A stretch of DNA of 12,595 nucleotides from an uncultured Acetatifactor sp. (GTDB lineage: Bacteria > Bacillota > Clostridia > Lachnospirales > Lachnospiraceae). The position numbers were made by a program, and so were the translations under genes. Positions 1 to 6,344 of the stretch are shown in pieces. The DNA is taken from positions 1 through 12,595 of the forward strand of contig CANQSE010000032.1 of assembly GCA_947626405.1 (NCBI GenBank), given 5' to 3'. Below the pieces are notes generated by a model. That model did no database searches. It saw only the letters and a program-made list of their open reading frames with translations, and was not told the DNA's origin. How positions within the stretch are numbered: the stretch's first letter is position 1; each line of letters starts with the position of its first letter.

Positions 1-2151
1 CTCATGGCAGGGTTGGAAAAGATACCGGCTGTCGTCATATACGGAAGCGAGACAGCCTCTCTGGTACACAGCAGGGGAATATACCGTTTTCCTCTCTCGC
101 AGCCTGTTCTGGCGGACGACGACGGGCAGTGCTCGAGCCTTGGAAATTCCGCCACAAGCTGGGGGGCAAAGGATTGGGAAGCCTGCATAGTTGAAGACAG
201 GGACTGTGAATTTGTGCCCGGGCAGTTTATATGGACGGGATTCGATTATATAGGCGAGCCCACTCCGTACCATACAAAAAACAGTTATTTCGGTCAGGTT
301 GACACCGCAGGCTTTGAGAAGGATCCGTATTATTTCTTTCAGGCTGCATGGACTGATTTCAAAAAGGCTCCGATGGTTCACCTGTTTCCGTATTGGGATT
401 TTAACCCCGGACAGCTTATAGATGTGCGGGCATGCACAAACGCGCCCGAGGTTGAGCTGTTTGTAAACGGCGTCTCAAAGGGAAGGCGTAAAATCGACCA
501 TGCTCACGGCACGAAGCTTACGGCGGACTGGCAGGTGGAGTATGCTGCGGGCACGATAACGGCGGTGGCATACGACGGGCAGGGAAGGGAAGCGGCAAGG
601 GACAGCCATACGTCCTTTGCTGACAGCAGCCGTATCATGCTTTACCCCGACAAAACCCGTCTTAAAGCAGACGGGAAGGATATGTGTTTTGTGTGCGTGG
701 AGACCTCTGATAAGCATGGAAATCCCGTGGAAAACGCTTCGGATTACGTGAAGATATCGCTGGAGGGCCCGGGACGCATAATGGGTATGGACAACGGAGA
801 CAGCACGGACTACGACGATTACAAGAATAATGTGAGAAAGCTTTTTTCCGGAAAGCTTCTGGTGGTAGTGGGAACTACCGGAGGGCCGGGGGAGATCAGG
901 GTAAAGGCCGAAGGGCGGGGTCTTGAGAGCGCGGAGACGGTGCTTGTGTCCGAGGGAGACGCGGGAGCGGATCAGAGCTGTCTGGAGGACTGCCGCAGAC
1001 TGGCATCGGCAAAGAATGAGCTCCCGCGGAGAATACCGGTGAGAAAGGCCGAAATCCGCGCCCTGGACGGCAGATGTATAACCGAAAACAAAAGGGAGCT
1101 GACCGTCGAAGCTGTTCTTTACCCTCCCAATACCACGGACAGGGAACTGATCTGGAAAGCCGTAAACGGGGCGGGCATACCGGTGGGATTTGCGGATGTG
1201 GAGCCCATGGATTGCGGCGATGGCAGAAATCTTGCAAAAGTCACGGCGTACGGGGACGGCTGCTTCATTGTAAGATGTATGGTCAAAAGCGGCGAAGGGA
1301 TTGTGCTCATCTCGCAGCTTGAGTATAAGGCCGAGGGGATAGGACAGGCGTATATTGATCCTTACAGCTTTGTGGCGGGAGGGCTTTATACCAGAGCCTT
1401 CGGACAGCTTGGGAACGGAAACGAAAAGGGCGTGGCGACGCAGAGGGGAGAAATAAGCGGTCCGGTGTACGATCATGTAAACTTCGGAGGATTTGGCTCC
1501 GATGAGATCACACTGCCTGTTTTTGCGCTGGATTCCAAAGCATATGACATCGGTATCTGGCTTGGAGCTCCGTATGAGGAAGGCAGCAGGCTGCTTACCA
1601 CAGTGACGTATCAGAAGCCTTCAATATGGAACACATATCAGGAGGAAACCTACAAGCTTCCGGAGCGCATACGCGGGATGGCGACAATAGCGTTTACGGT
1701 CAGGGACAAGGTCCACCTGAAGGGTTTTGTATTCAGGAGACTGACAAAGGCTTACGAGTGCCTTTGGGCGGAGGACGCATCCGGAGTATACGGAGACAGC
1801 TTCAGACGGGATGGCCGAGCCGTCCGCGGTATCGGAAACAATGTGGTGTTTGTATTTGACGATATGGACTTTGGGTGCGAGGGAGCGGCGGGAGTCACCG
1901 TCTGCGGGGGAAGTACGCTTGACGTAAACACGATCCACATTCGCTTCACCGATGAAAGCGGGGCGGTGTCAACCCGTATTCTTGAGTTTAAGGGGACGGG
2001 CGGCGTGTGCCGCGAGCGGGATTTTTCTCTGGACGGTATTAAGGGAAAGGGAAAGATCGAACTGGTCTTTCTGCCCGGAAGCAGCTTCGACCTGGAATAT
2101 GTGCGCTTTTGGCGGACGCGGGAAGATAAGGGGGAAACACCGCGAGAATAG
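1..2151 (+). CDS. Glycoside hydrolase family 2 (beta-galactosidase-like), 5'-truncated by the window edge
   Basis: This is the C-terminal part of a large GH2 exo-glycosidase, probably a beta-galactosidase acting on non-reducing terminal sugars. The frame is open from base 1, so the true start and the acid/base glutamate lie upstream. Counting the Met at base 4 as residue 1, GSETAS (14-19) matches the GH2 nucleophile strand, making Glu16 the likely nucleophile. FIWTGFDYIGEPTPY (75-89) is the conserved end of the barrel. A DUF4982-like beta-sandwich follows at about 122-205 (ELFVNG), then a GH2 C-terminal Ig-like domain at about 209-315, a second Ig/Big2-like domain at about 344-442, and two CBM6-like regions at about 450-575 and 575-708 (FGSDEITLPVFALDS; GIGNNVVFVFDDMDFG). 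No C-terminal sortase signal or membrane anchor is visible, so a cytoplasmic enzyme is plausible, but the N-terminus is unseen. The family is certain; the exact sugar specificity is not. Confidence 0.93.
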   Translation, partial: LMAGLEKIPAVVIYGSETASLVHSRGIYRFPLSQPVLADDDGQCSSLGNSATSWGAKDWEACIVEDRDCEFVPGQFIWTGFDYIGEPTPYHTKNSYFGQVDTAGFEKDPYYFFQAAWTDFKKAPMVHLFPYWDFNPGQLIDVRACTNAPEVELFVNGVSKGRRKIDHAHGTKLTADWQVEYAAGTITAVAYDGQGREAARDSHTSFADSSRIMLYPDKTRLKADGKDMCFVCVETSDKHGNPVENASDYVKISLEGPGRIMGMDNGDSTDYDDYKNNVRKLFSGKLLVVVGTTGGPGEIRVKAEGRGLESAETVLVSEGDAGADQSCLEDCRRLASAKNELPRRIPVRKAEIRALDGRCITENKRELTVEAVLYPPNTTDRELIWKAVNGAGIPVGFADVEPMDCGDGRNLAKVTAYGDGCFIVRCMVKSGEGIVLISQLEYKAEGIGQAYIDPYSFVAGGLYTRAFGQLGNGNEKGVATQRGEISGPVYDHVNFGGFGSDEITLPVFALDSKAYDIGIWLGAPYEEGSRLLTTVTYQKPSIWNTYQEETYKLPERIRGMATIAFTVRDKVHLKGFVFRRLTKAYECLWAEDASGVYGDSFRRDGRAVRGIGNNVVFVFDDMDFGCEGAAGVTVCGGSTLDVNTIHIRFTDESGAVSTRILEFKGTGGVCRERDFSLDGIKGKGKIELVFLPGSSFDLEYVRFWRTREDKGETPRE

Positions 2152-2185
2152 AGAGATTCCCTTGGAAAAAGGCGGACGGCACAGT

Positions 2186-2215
2186 TTGCATTGAGGACAA
2201 GGCTTGTGGTATAAT
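2186..2215 (+). promoter_or_regulatory. Sigma-A promoter with extended -10 for the mraY-like/greA unit
   Basis: A perfect TATAAT at 2210-2215 is preceded by TGG, giving a full extended -10 (TGnTATAAT). A partial -35, TTGCAT, lies at 2186-2191 with an 18-bp spacer. The predicted start is near 2222, about 35 nt before the chosen mraY-like start. An 11-bp perfect dyad, ACAAG-G-CTTGT (2197-2207), fills part of the spacer and could be an operator. This is the only convincing promoter found between the GH2 gene and the gltB control region. Confidence 0.75.
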
Positions 2216-2256
2216 GACTACACCAATCTGAAAATCGCATGACTGGGGGAGAGGCA

Positions 2257-3222
2257 ATGCTGCAGAAGTTTTTTTCGGAAAATTATAATTTGGAGCTGAC
2301 GTTTTTTGGAATATTGTTCGCTTTTGGAGCAACCGTTGCGGCGACTGCGGTTTTTAAGGGACTGCTCCCGAGGGACGCAGGGCGCGAATACGCCGTGGAC
2401 GGCAAGCTCTCCGCCGGAAAACCCAGAGGAGCGGGAATAATATTTGTTCCGGTATTTGCGGTGTCGGCTTTCCTGTTTTCGCCTATGAAGCCGGAAATTG
2501 CGATTTACATGATTCTGACGCTGATCTGCATGATGACCGGATATCTTGACGACGCGTCCGACACGCCGTGGGGAGAGTATAAAAAAGGCTTCCTGGATCT
2601 GTGCGTGGCGGCTCTGGCGGCTGTGACGTTTATCAGATACAACACTAATGTGATAAGGCTTGTTTTTCTTGATATGGAGCTGACGGTGCCGCCTGTGCTT
2701 TTTGTGATCCTTGCGGTGATTCTCATATGGGGCTCAGTGAACGTGACAAACTGTGCCGACGGAGTTGACGGACTCTCCGGAACCCTGACGATTATTACCC
2801 TGATGACAATTTACACGGTAAACAGGGTCCTGGAGACGGGAGAGGATTTTTCGTACCTTATCCTGCTGTTCTGCGTCTGTATTCTTGGCTATCTCTGGTA
2901 CAACGCTGCCCCCAGCAAGCTCATGATGGGGGACGCCGGCTCAAGATCGATGGGGCTTATCATAGCTCTCGCCGTGCTCAAAACGGGCAGCCCGCTTTTG
3001 TATATACCTGCCGCGTTTGTGCTTATCATGGACGGCGGGCTTGGACTTGTGAAGGTTTTTCTGCTCAGATTTTTAAAGATAAGGATTTTAAAGCATGTCA
3101 GGACGCCGCTTCACGATCATGTGAGAAAGGTCTGGAACTGGTCGAACACGCAGACGGTTTTCCGCTTTGCAATCATTCAGATTATTTTATCCGCAGCGCT
3201 TGTGTACGGAGCGGGAAGGTGA
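2257..3222 (+). CDS. mraY: MraY-like phospho-N-acetylmuramoyl-pentapeptide transferase family protein
   Basis: This is a polytopic member of the MraY/WecA/TagO family, which transfers a sugar-1-phosphate from a UDP-sugar to undecaprenyl phosphate at the inner face of the membrane. MraY itself makes lipid I for peptidoglycan. With 321 residues it has normal MraY length and about 10 hydrophobic segments. Visible motifs are GKPRGAGI (54-61, matching the GTPTMGG region), the Asp pair D98-D99, NVTNCADGVDGLSG (162-175), MGDAGS (224-229) and TPLHDH (283-288). Two positions depart from canonical MraY: the Lys of DDxxK is Asp102, and the HHH motif reads HDH (286-288). I chose the start at 2257 because GGGGGAG lies just upstream. 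An in-frame ATG at 2239 would add six residues but has no ribosome binding site. No mur or dcw genes are adjacent. MraY is the best family call; a paralogue for another polymer cannot be excluded. Confidence 0.8.
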   Translation: MLQKFFSENYNLELTFFGILFAFGATVAATAVFKGLLPRDAGREYAVDGKLSAGKPRGAGIIFVPVFAVSAFLFSPMKPEIAIYMILTLICMMTGYLDDASDTPWGEYKKGFLDLCVAALAAVTFIRYNTNVIRLVFLDMELTVPPVLFVILAVILIWGSVNVTNCADGVDGLSGTLTIITLMTIYTVNRVLETGEDFSYLILLFCVCILGYLWYNAAPSKLMMGDAGSRSMGLIIALAVLKTGSPLLYIPAAFVLIMDGGLGLVKVFLLRFLKIRILKHVRTPLHDHVRKVWNWSNTQTVFRFAIIQIILSAALVYGAGR

Positions 3223-3264
3223 CGGCTTTAAAGCCGGATGAAGCTTGGGTCAGACAGCCTGAGC
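3223..3264 (+). other. Intergenic hairpin potential between mraY-like gene and greA
   Basis: Directly after the stop codon is the perfect 14-bp palindrome CGGCTTTAAAGCCG (3223-3236). It is followed by a GU-rich imperfect stem GCTTGGGT/GCCTGAGC (3243-3250 with 3257-3264). Neither is followed by a T-run, so they do not look like terminators. They may be processing or mRNA-stability elements within one transcript, or chance. Confidence 0.3.
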
Positions 3265-3292
3265 CGGATTAATACAGGAAAGGTGAAAAGAG

Positions 3293-3796
3293 ATGTACGA
3301 TGAACTTACAGCCGGGGATATCCGGAAGATGCAGGAGGAGATTGAGTACCGCAAGCTTGTGGTGCGCCCGCAGGCTCTTGAGGAGGTCAAGACGGCAAGG
3401 GCACACGGGGACTTAAGCGAAAATTTTGAGTATCACGCCGCAAAAAAGGTAAAAAACCAGAATGAAAGCCGCATCCGTTATCTTGAGAAGATGATAAAGA
3501 CGGCCAGGGTAATTTCCGACAGCTCTGCGGACGACGAGGTGGGTATAAACAATACGGTCACGGTTGAATTTATGGACGACGGCTCGGTGGAGACCTACCG
3601 CATAGTCACTACTGTGAGAGGAAATTCGCTTGAAAATCTCATCAGCAACGAAAGCCCTCTCGGCAAGGCGCTTCTCGGGAAAAAGGAAGGCCAGAAGGCG
3701 CATGTAAAGGTAAACGAAAACGTTGGCTATGACGTCAGGATTCTGAAGCTGGAAAAGACCGTGAACGAGGATGAAGACAAGATCAGGAGCTTTTGA
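3293..3796 (+). CDS. greA: Transcription elongation factor GreA
   Basis: GreA binds in the secondary channel of RNA polymerase and stimulates cleavage of the backtracked RNA 3' end, rescuing stalled elongation complexes. The protein has 167 residues, slightly above the usual 155-160. The N-terminal antiparallel coiled coil spans about residues 6-75 and carries the tip motif RAHGDLSENFEYHAAK (36-51), with the acidic tip residues Asp40 and Glu43 intact. The C-terminal FKBP-like domain (about 84-155) has the typical SPLGKALLGKKEGQ (121-134). AGGAAAGGTG at 3276-3285 gives a good ribosome binding site about 7 nt before the ATG. It sits 70 bp after the mraY-like gene and is probably co-transcribed with it. 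The C-terminal tail NEDEDKIRSF is longer and more charged than in many GreA proteins. The genome may carry another greA, since Clostridia often do. Confidence 0.95.
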   Translation: MYDELTAGDIRKMQEEIEYRKLVVRPQALEEVKTARAHGDLSENFEYHAAKKVKNQNESRIRYLEKMIKTARVISDSSADDEVGINNTVTVEFMDDGSVETYRIVTTVRGNSLENLISNESPLGKALLGKKEGQKAHVKVNENVGYDVRILKLEKTVNEDEDKIRSF

Positions 3797-3832
3797 GACC
3801 TTTAAGGCAGCTTTTCGGGTTTTGACCGGTAC

Positions 3833-3854
3833 GCGTGCCAAAGCACGCAAGGAG
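3833..3854 (+). promoter_or_regulatory. Hairpin abutting the ribosome binding site of the HAD-CPBP gene
   Basis: GCGTGC (3833-3838), loop CAAA and GCACGC (3843-3848) form a perfect 6-bp GC-rich stem. The Shine-Dalgarno AAGGAG (3849-3854) begins at the next base, and the ATG is at 3862. The stem leaves the Shine-Dalgarno single-stranded, so it could expose the site or act as a processing boundary. No T-run follows, so it is not a terminator. Confidence 0.4.
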
Positions 3855-3861
3855 TACAAAA

Positions 3862-5361
3862 ATGAAGCAGTATCTGTTGTTTGATCTGGACGGCACGCTG
3901 ACAGACCCAAAGATCGGCATCACTACCTGTGTGCAGTACGCTCTGGATTCATTTGGAATAAAAGAACCTGATCTCGACAGGCTGGAATGCTTTATCGGGC
4001 CGCCGTTAAAGGACAGCTTTATGGAGTTTTACGGGATGGACGATGCCACGGCTCAGGCGGCGGTTGATAAGTACAGGGAGAGGTTTAAGGACACGGGGCT
4101 CTTTGAAAACAAGATCTACCGCGGCATACCGAAAATGCTGAAGGCCCTGTCGCGCCGGGGTGTACATATGGCGGTGGCGTCGAGCAAGCCCACGGTGTTT
4201 GTGGAGAGGATCCTTAAGCATTTTCACATTGACAGGTATTTTGAGGTCGTCGTGGGCAGTGAGCTGGACGGAACCAGGGTGGAGAAGGACCAGGTTGTGG
4301 AGGAAGCGCTGCGGCGGCTTTTTTGCGGCCGACGCATAGAGAAAGACAATGTCTATATGATCGGCGACAGGCGTTTTGACGTGGAGGGAGCCAGGGCTCA
4401 GGGAATAGAGAGCGTGGGCGTCTCATACGGTTACGGCGGAATTGATGAGTTAAAGGAGGCTAAGGCCGATTACATCGTCCGCACGGTGGAGGAGCTTGAA
4501 GAATTTTTGCTGCGCGGCGCGGACGAAACCACGGACCTCTCCTGGAATCAGCGGTTTGCAAACAGCCTCTTTTCCGGAGCCTGGTTACTGGCTGTGTTTT
4601 TTCTTGTCAGGGAGCTGACAGCGTGTATACTGCAGCTTGCGGGCGAGGCTTTTCTTTTGTCGGGGGACAAAAACGTCTCCGCGGGTTTTACAGCGGATCA
4701 GAGGGCCCTCATGTCGGCTCTCGGCTTCCTTGCGGCGGCAGGAGTAATATTAAAGCCCGCTTTGCGGATATTGAAAAACACGGCTTTTGACATGCGTCTT
4801 ACCCATCTTAAGCGTCAGCGGGCGGACAGCTATGTGTTGCTGGGAATCCTCTCTGTCTGTGCAGTCCTTGGACTTAATATCCTGCTTGAGCTTACAAGGG
4901 TCACGGAAAGCTCCGCGGGATTTCAGGCGGCAGCGGAAAGCCAGTTTGCGGTTTCCGTTCCGGTGGGGCTTTTTTGCTACGGGCTTGTATCTCCTCTGGC
5001 GGAGGAGCTTATGTTCAGGGGAATTATATACGGAGGGCTCAGGAGAAATGTCGGATCCGGAGCTTCGCTTTTGGTGTCCTCTCTGCTTTTCGGTATATAC
5101 CATCTTAATGTTGTCCAGGGAATTTACGGTACGGTAATGGGTGCGCTCATGGCGTATGCCTACGAGTATTTCGGAAGCTTTGCCGTGCCTGTTTTAATAC
5201 ACGCGGCGGCTAACATACTGGCGTTTTGCATCAATATATGGGGGGACGTTTTTGCCCGTGCTGCGGTCTGGCCGGTGTGCATTATCTGTCTGGCGGTGTC
5301 TCTCTTATGCCTGATTTTACTGCGCCGCAGGCAGAAGCGTTTTAGAGGGCTTAAAAAATGA
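3862..5361 (+). CDS. Fusion protein: HAD-superfamily phosphatase (Gph-like) + CPBP intramembrane metalloprotease
   Basis: One uninterrupted 499-residue frame joins two normally separate proteins. Residues 1-215 form a HAD hydrolase of the phosphoglycolate phosphatase/YfnB type: motif I DLDGTLTD (Asp8, Asp10), a C1 cap at about 15-85, motif II VASS (Ser107/108), motif III Lys142 and motif IV GDRRFD (Asp169, Asp173). Residues from about 236 form a membrane domain with about eight hydrophobic segments and all CPBP/CAAX-protease motifs: SPLAEELMFRG (EExxxR, Glu381, Glu382, Arg386), FGIYH (His414) and HAAAN (His447, Asn451). Both halves look catalytically intact. The link at about 216-235 is polar, so the HAD part should be cytoplasmic. 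The start at 3862 is chosen because AAGGAG lies 7 nt upstream; an in-frame ATG at 3835 has no such site. The stop overlaps the next gene by 4 bp. Substrates of both halves are unknown; CPBP relatives process prenylated or peptide substrates or confer bacteriocin self-immunity. Confidence 0.9.
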   Translation: MKQYLLFDLDGTLTDPKIGITTCVQYALDSFGIKEPDLDRLECFIGPPLKDSFMEFYGMDDATAQAAVDKYRERFKDTGLFENKIYRGIPKMLKALSRRGVHMAVASSKPTVFVERILKHFHIDRYFEVVVGSELDGTRVEKDQVVEEALRRLFCGRRIEKDNVYMIGDRRFDVEGARAQGIESVGVSYGYGGIDELKEAKADYIVRTVEELEEFLLRGADETTDLSWNQRFANSLFSGAWLLAVFFLVRELTACILQLAGEAFLLSGDKNVSAGFTADQRALMSALGFLAAAGVILKPALRILKNTAFDMRLTHLKRQRADSYVLLGILSVCAVLGLNILLELTRVTESSAGFQAAAESQFAVSVPVGLFCYGLVSPLAEELMFRGIIYGGLRRNVGSGASLLVSSLLFGIYHLNVVQGIYGTVMGALMAYAYEYFGSFAVPVLIHAAANILAFCINIWGDVFARAAVWPVCIICLAVSLLCLILLRRRQKRFRGLKK

Positions 5362-6167
5362 GTGAAATAATGTTTTCTATTATTGTCGTATGCTTAAACC
5401 CCGGGGAAAAAATCAATATTACAATGGAAAGCATACTGTCGCAGACATTCGGCGGGTACGAGGTTATCCTTAAGGACGGAGGGAGCACGGACGGCTCCGT
5501 TGAGCCATGGAGGGATAAGACGGTTTTCGTACAGGGGGAGGACAGCGGAATCTACGACGCCATGAACCGGGCCATATCAAACGCAGGGGGAGATTTTTTC
5601 CTTTTTTTAAATTGCGGCGACACCTTTGCAGACGATCGTGTCCTTGAGCGGACGGCATCTTTTATAGGTGAGAGGATTAGTGAAAAAAAGGACGTTGGCA
5701 GGATGGTGTTTTACGGCGACACATACAGCGGGGCGAATCGTGCGCTCATTGCTTCCGCACCCTCGATCACGGGCTTTACATGTTACCGGAACATCCCGTG
5801 CCACCAGTCATGCTTTTACGGCGCATCGCTCTGCAGGGAAAAACCGTACGACCTAAGCTACAGGATACGGGCGGACTACGATCATTTCCTCTGGTGCTAT
5901 TACAGGGCGGGCGCGGGCTTCGCTCACATGGGCTTCGCTGTGTCCTCATACGAGGGCGGCGGATATTCCGAGAGCAGGGAAAATAAAAAAAGGGACAAGG
6001 AGGAGCACAGGCTTATTACCCGCACTTATATGAAAAAAAGCAGTCTGCTTCTCTACCGGACGCTTATGGCATGCACGTTTTCATCCCTGCGCAGTGCGGC
6101 GGCCGAAAGCAGATTTTTCTCGTCCTGGTATCACAAAATCAAGAGGATCCTTTATAAGAAAGGATAA
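5358..6167 (+). CDS. Family 2 glycosyltransferase (WcaA-like)
   Basis: This is a GT-A fold inverting glycosyltransferase that would add a sugar from a nucleotide donor to a glycan or lipid-linked acceptor. Over 269 residues it shows FSIIVVCLN (6-14) as the first nucleotide-binding strand, KDGGSTDGS (39-47), EDSGIYDAMNRAI (61-73), and LNCGD (84-88) at the place of the metal-binding DxD-type motif. It also has CHQSCFY (149-155) and IRADYDHFLW (171-180) as the acceptor/catalytic region. This pattern fits the subgroup containing colanic-acid-type transferases. No clear membrane helix is seen; the C-terminus is basic and may touch the membrane. The ATG overlaps the stop of the fusion gene (ATGA), with AGAGGG about 10 nt upstream, indicating translational coupling. 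An MraY-like enzyme in the same unit suggests an envelope polysaccharide role, which is inference. Donor and acceptor cannot be read from the sequence. Confidence 0.88.
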   Translation: MSEIMFSIIVVCLNPGEKINITMESILSQTFGGYEVILKDGGSTDGSVEPWRDKTVFVQGEDSGIYDAMNRAISNAGGDFFLFLNCGDTFADDRVLERTASFIGERISEKKDVGRMVFYGDTYSGANRALIASAPSITGFTCYRNIPCHQSCFYGASLCREKPYDLSYRIRADYDHFLWCYYRAGAGFAHMGFAVSSYEGGGYSESRENKKRDKEEHRLITRTYMKKSSLLLYRTLMACTFSSLRSAAAESRFFSSWYHKIKRILYKKG

Positions 6168-6265
6168 ATTGTGCCACTAGCAAAAATAATTGTTGATTTA
6201 TTCTGAAAACAATACAATAATTCATAAACAGTCTGATTATCTGACAATTTAGCAAAAAGTTGTTA
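6168..6265 (+). promoter_or_regulatory. AT-rich gltB control region with LysR-box-like dyad
   Basis: This strongly AT-rich segment separates the envelope genes from gltB. The dyad GTCTGAT-T-ATCTGAC (6231-6245) fits the LysR-family T-N11-A form (T6232, A6244). It is centred at 6238, about 63 bp before the predicted gltB start, near where LysR-type regulators usually bind. A looser dyad, ACAA...TTGT (6244-6263), lies next to the -35. Five ACAAT/ATTGT pentamers also occur (6168, 6189, 6209, 6214, 6244). In Bacillus subtilis the LysR-type protein GltC activates the gltAB operon, so a similar activator is a reasonable guess. No regulator gene is in the window. No strong terminator for the upstream genes is visible here. 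Confidence 0.4.
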
Positions 6266-6294
6266 TTTACAGATGCGAAAAAATGTTGTATAGT
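6266..6294 (+). promoter_or_regulatory. Sigma-A promoter of gltBD
   Basis: TTTACA (6266-6271, five of six matches to TTGACA) and TATAGT (6289-6294, five of six matches to TATAAT) are separated by exactly 17 bp. The predicted transcription start is near 6301, at the base of the long hairpin. The gltB ATG is about 82 nt downstream. Confidence 0.75.
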
Positions 6295-6299
6295 GATGG

Positions 6300-6344
6300 A
6301 AACAGGGCGCAATGGAGCGTGAAAGCTTCATTGCGCCCTGTTTT
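6300..6344 (+). promoter_or_regulatory. Long perfect hairpin at the 5' end of the gltB mRNA (stability element or attenuator)
   Basis: AAACAGGGCGCAATG (6300-6314) is perfectly complementary to CATTGCGCCCTGTTT (6329-6343). The inner bases GAGC/GCTT (6315-6318 with 6325-6328) extend the stem to 19 bp with one G-U pair, leaving the hexaloop GTGAAA. The stem starts at the predicted transcription start. Only four Ts follow (6341-6344), three of them paired, so it is a poor intrinsic terminator by itself. It could be a 5' stem that protects the transcript, an attenuator, or the end signal of the upstream unit. Confidence 0.7.

Noticed and set aside
475..1476. Long antisense open frame (333 codons) within the GH2 gene
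   Set aside because: It lies wholly opposite a clear GH2 coding frame, has no recognisable domain, and reflects codon bias of the sense gene. The same holds for antisense frames at 6263-7219, 7811-8872 and 11837-12583.
2239..2256. Upstream in-frame ATG of the mraY-like gene
   Set aside because: It has no Shine-Dalgarno, while the ATG at 2257 has GGGGGAG just upstream and gives the usual family N-terminus.
3223..3236. CGGCTTTAAAGCCG as an intrinsic terminator after the mraY-like gene
   Set aside because: The stem would be only five pairs with a TTAA loop and no T-run follows.
3245..3275. Separate promoter for greA (TTGGGT and TTAATA)
   Set aside because: Both hexamers match poorly and the unit already has a strong promoter at 2186-2215.
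3835..3861. Upstream in-frame ATG of the HAD-CPBP gene
   Set aside because: It lies inside the GC-rich hairpin with no ribosome site; the ATG at 3862 follows AAGGAG and starts right before the HAD motif I strand.
6189..6213. ATTGTT-N13-AACAAT inverted repeat as terminator of the upstream unit
   Set aside because: The six-pair arms are nearly all A-T, the loop is long and no T-run follows; in such AT-rich DNA this is likely chance.
6300..6344. ANTAR-type antiterminator target upstream of gltB
   Set aside because: ANTAR sites need two adjacent hairpins whose hexaloops carry A at position 1 and G at position 4. Here there is one hairpin and the loop is GTGAAA, which does not fit.
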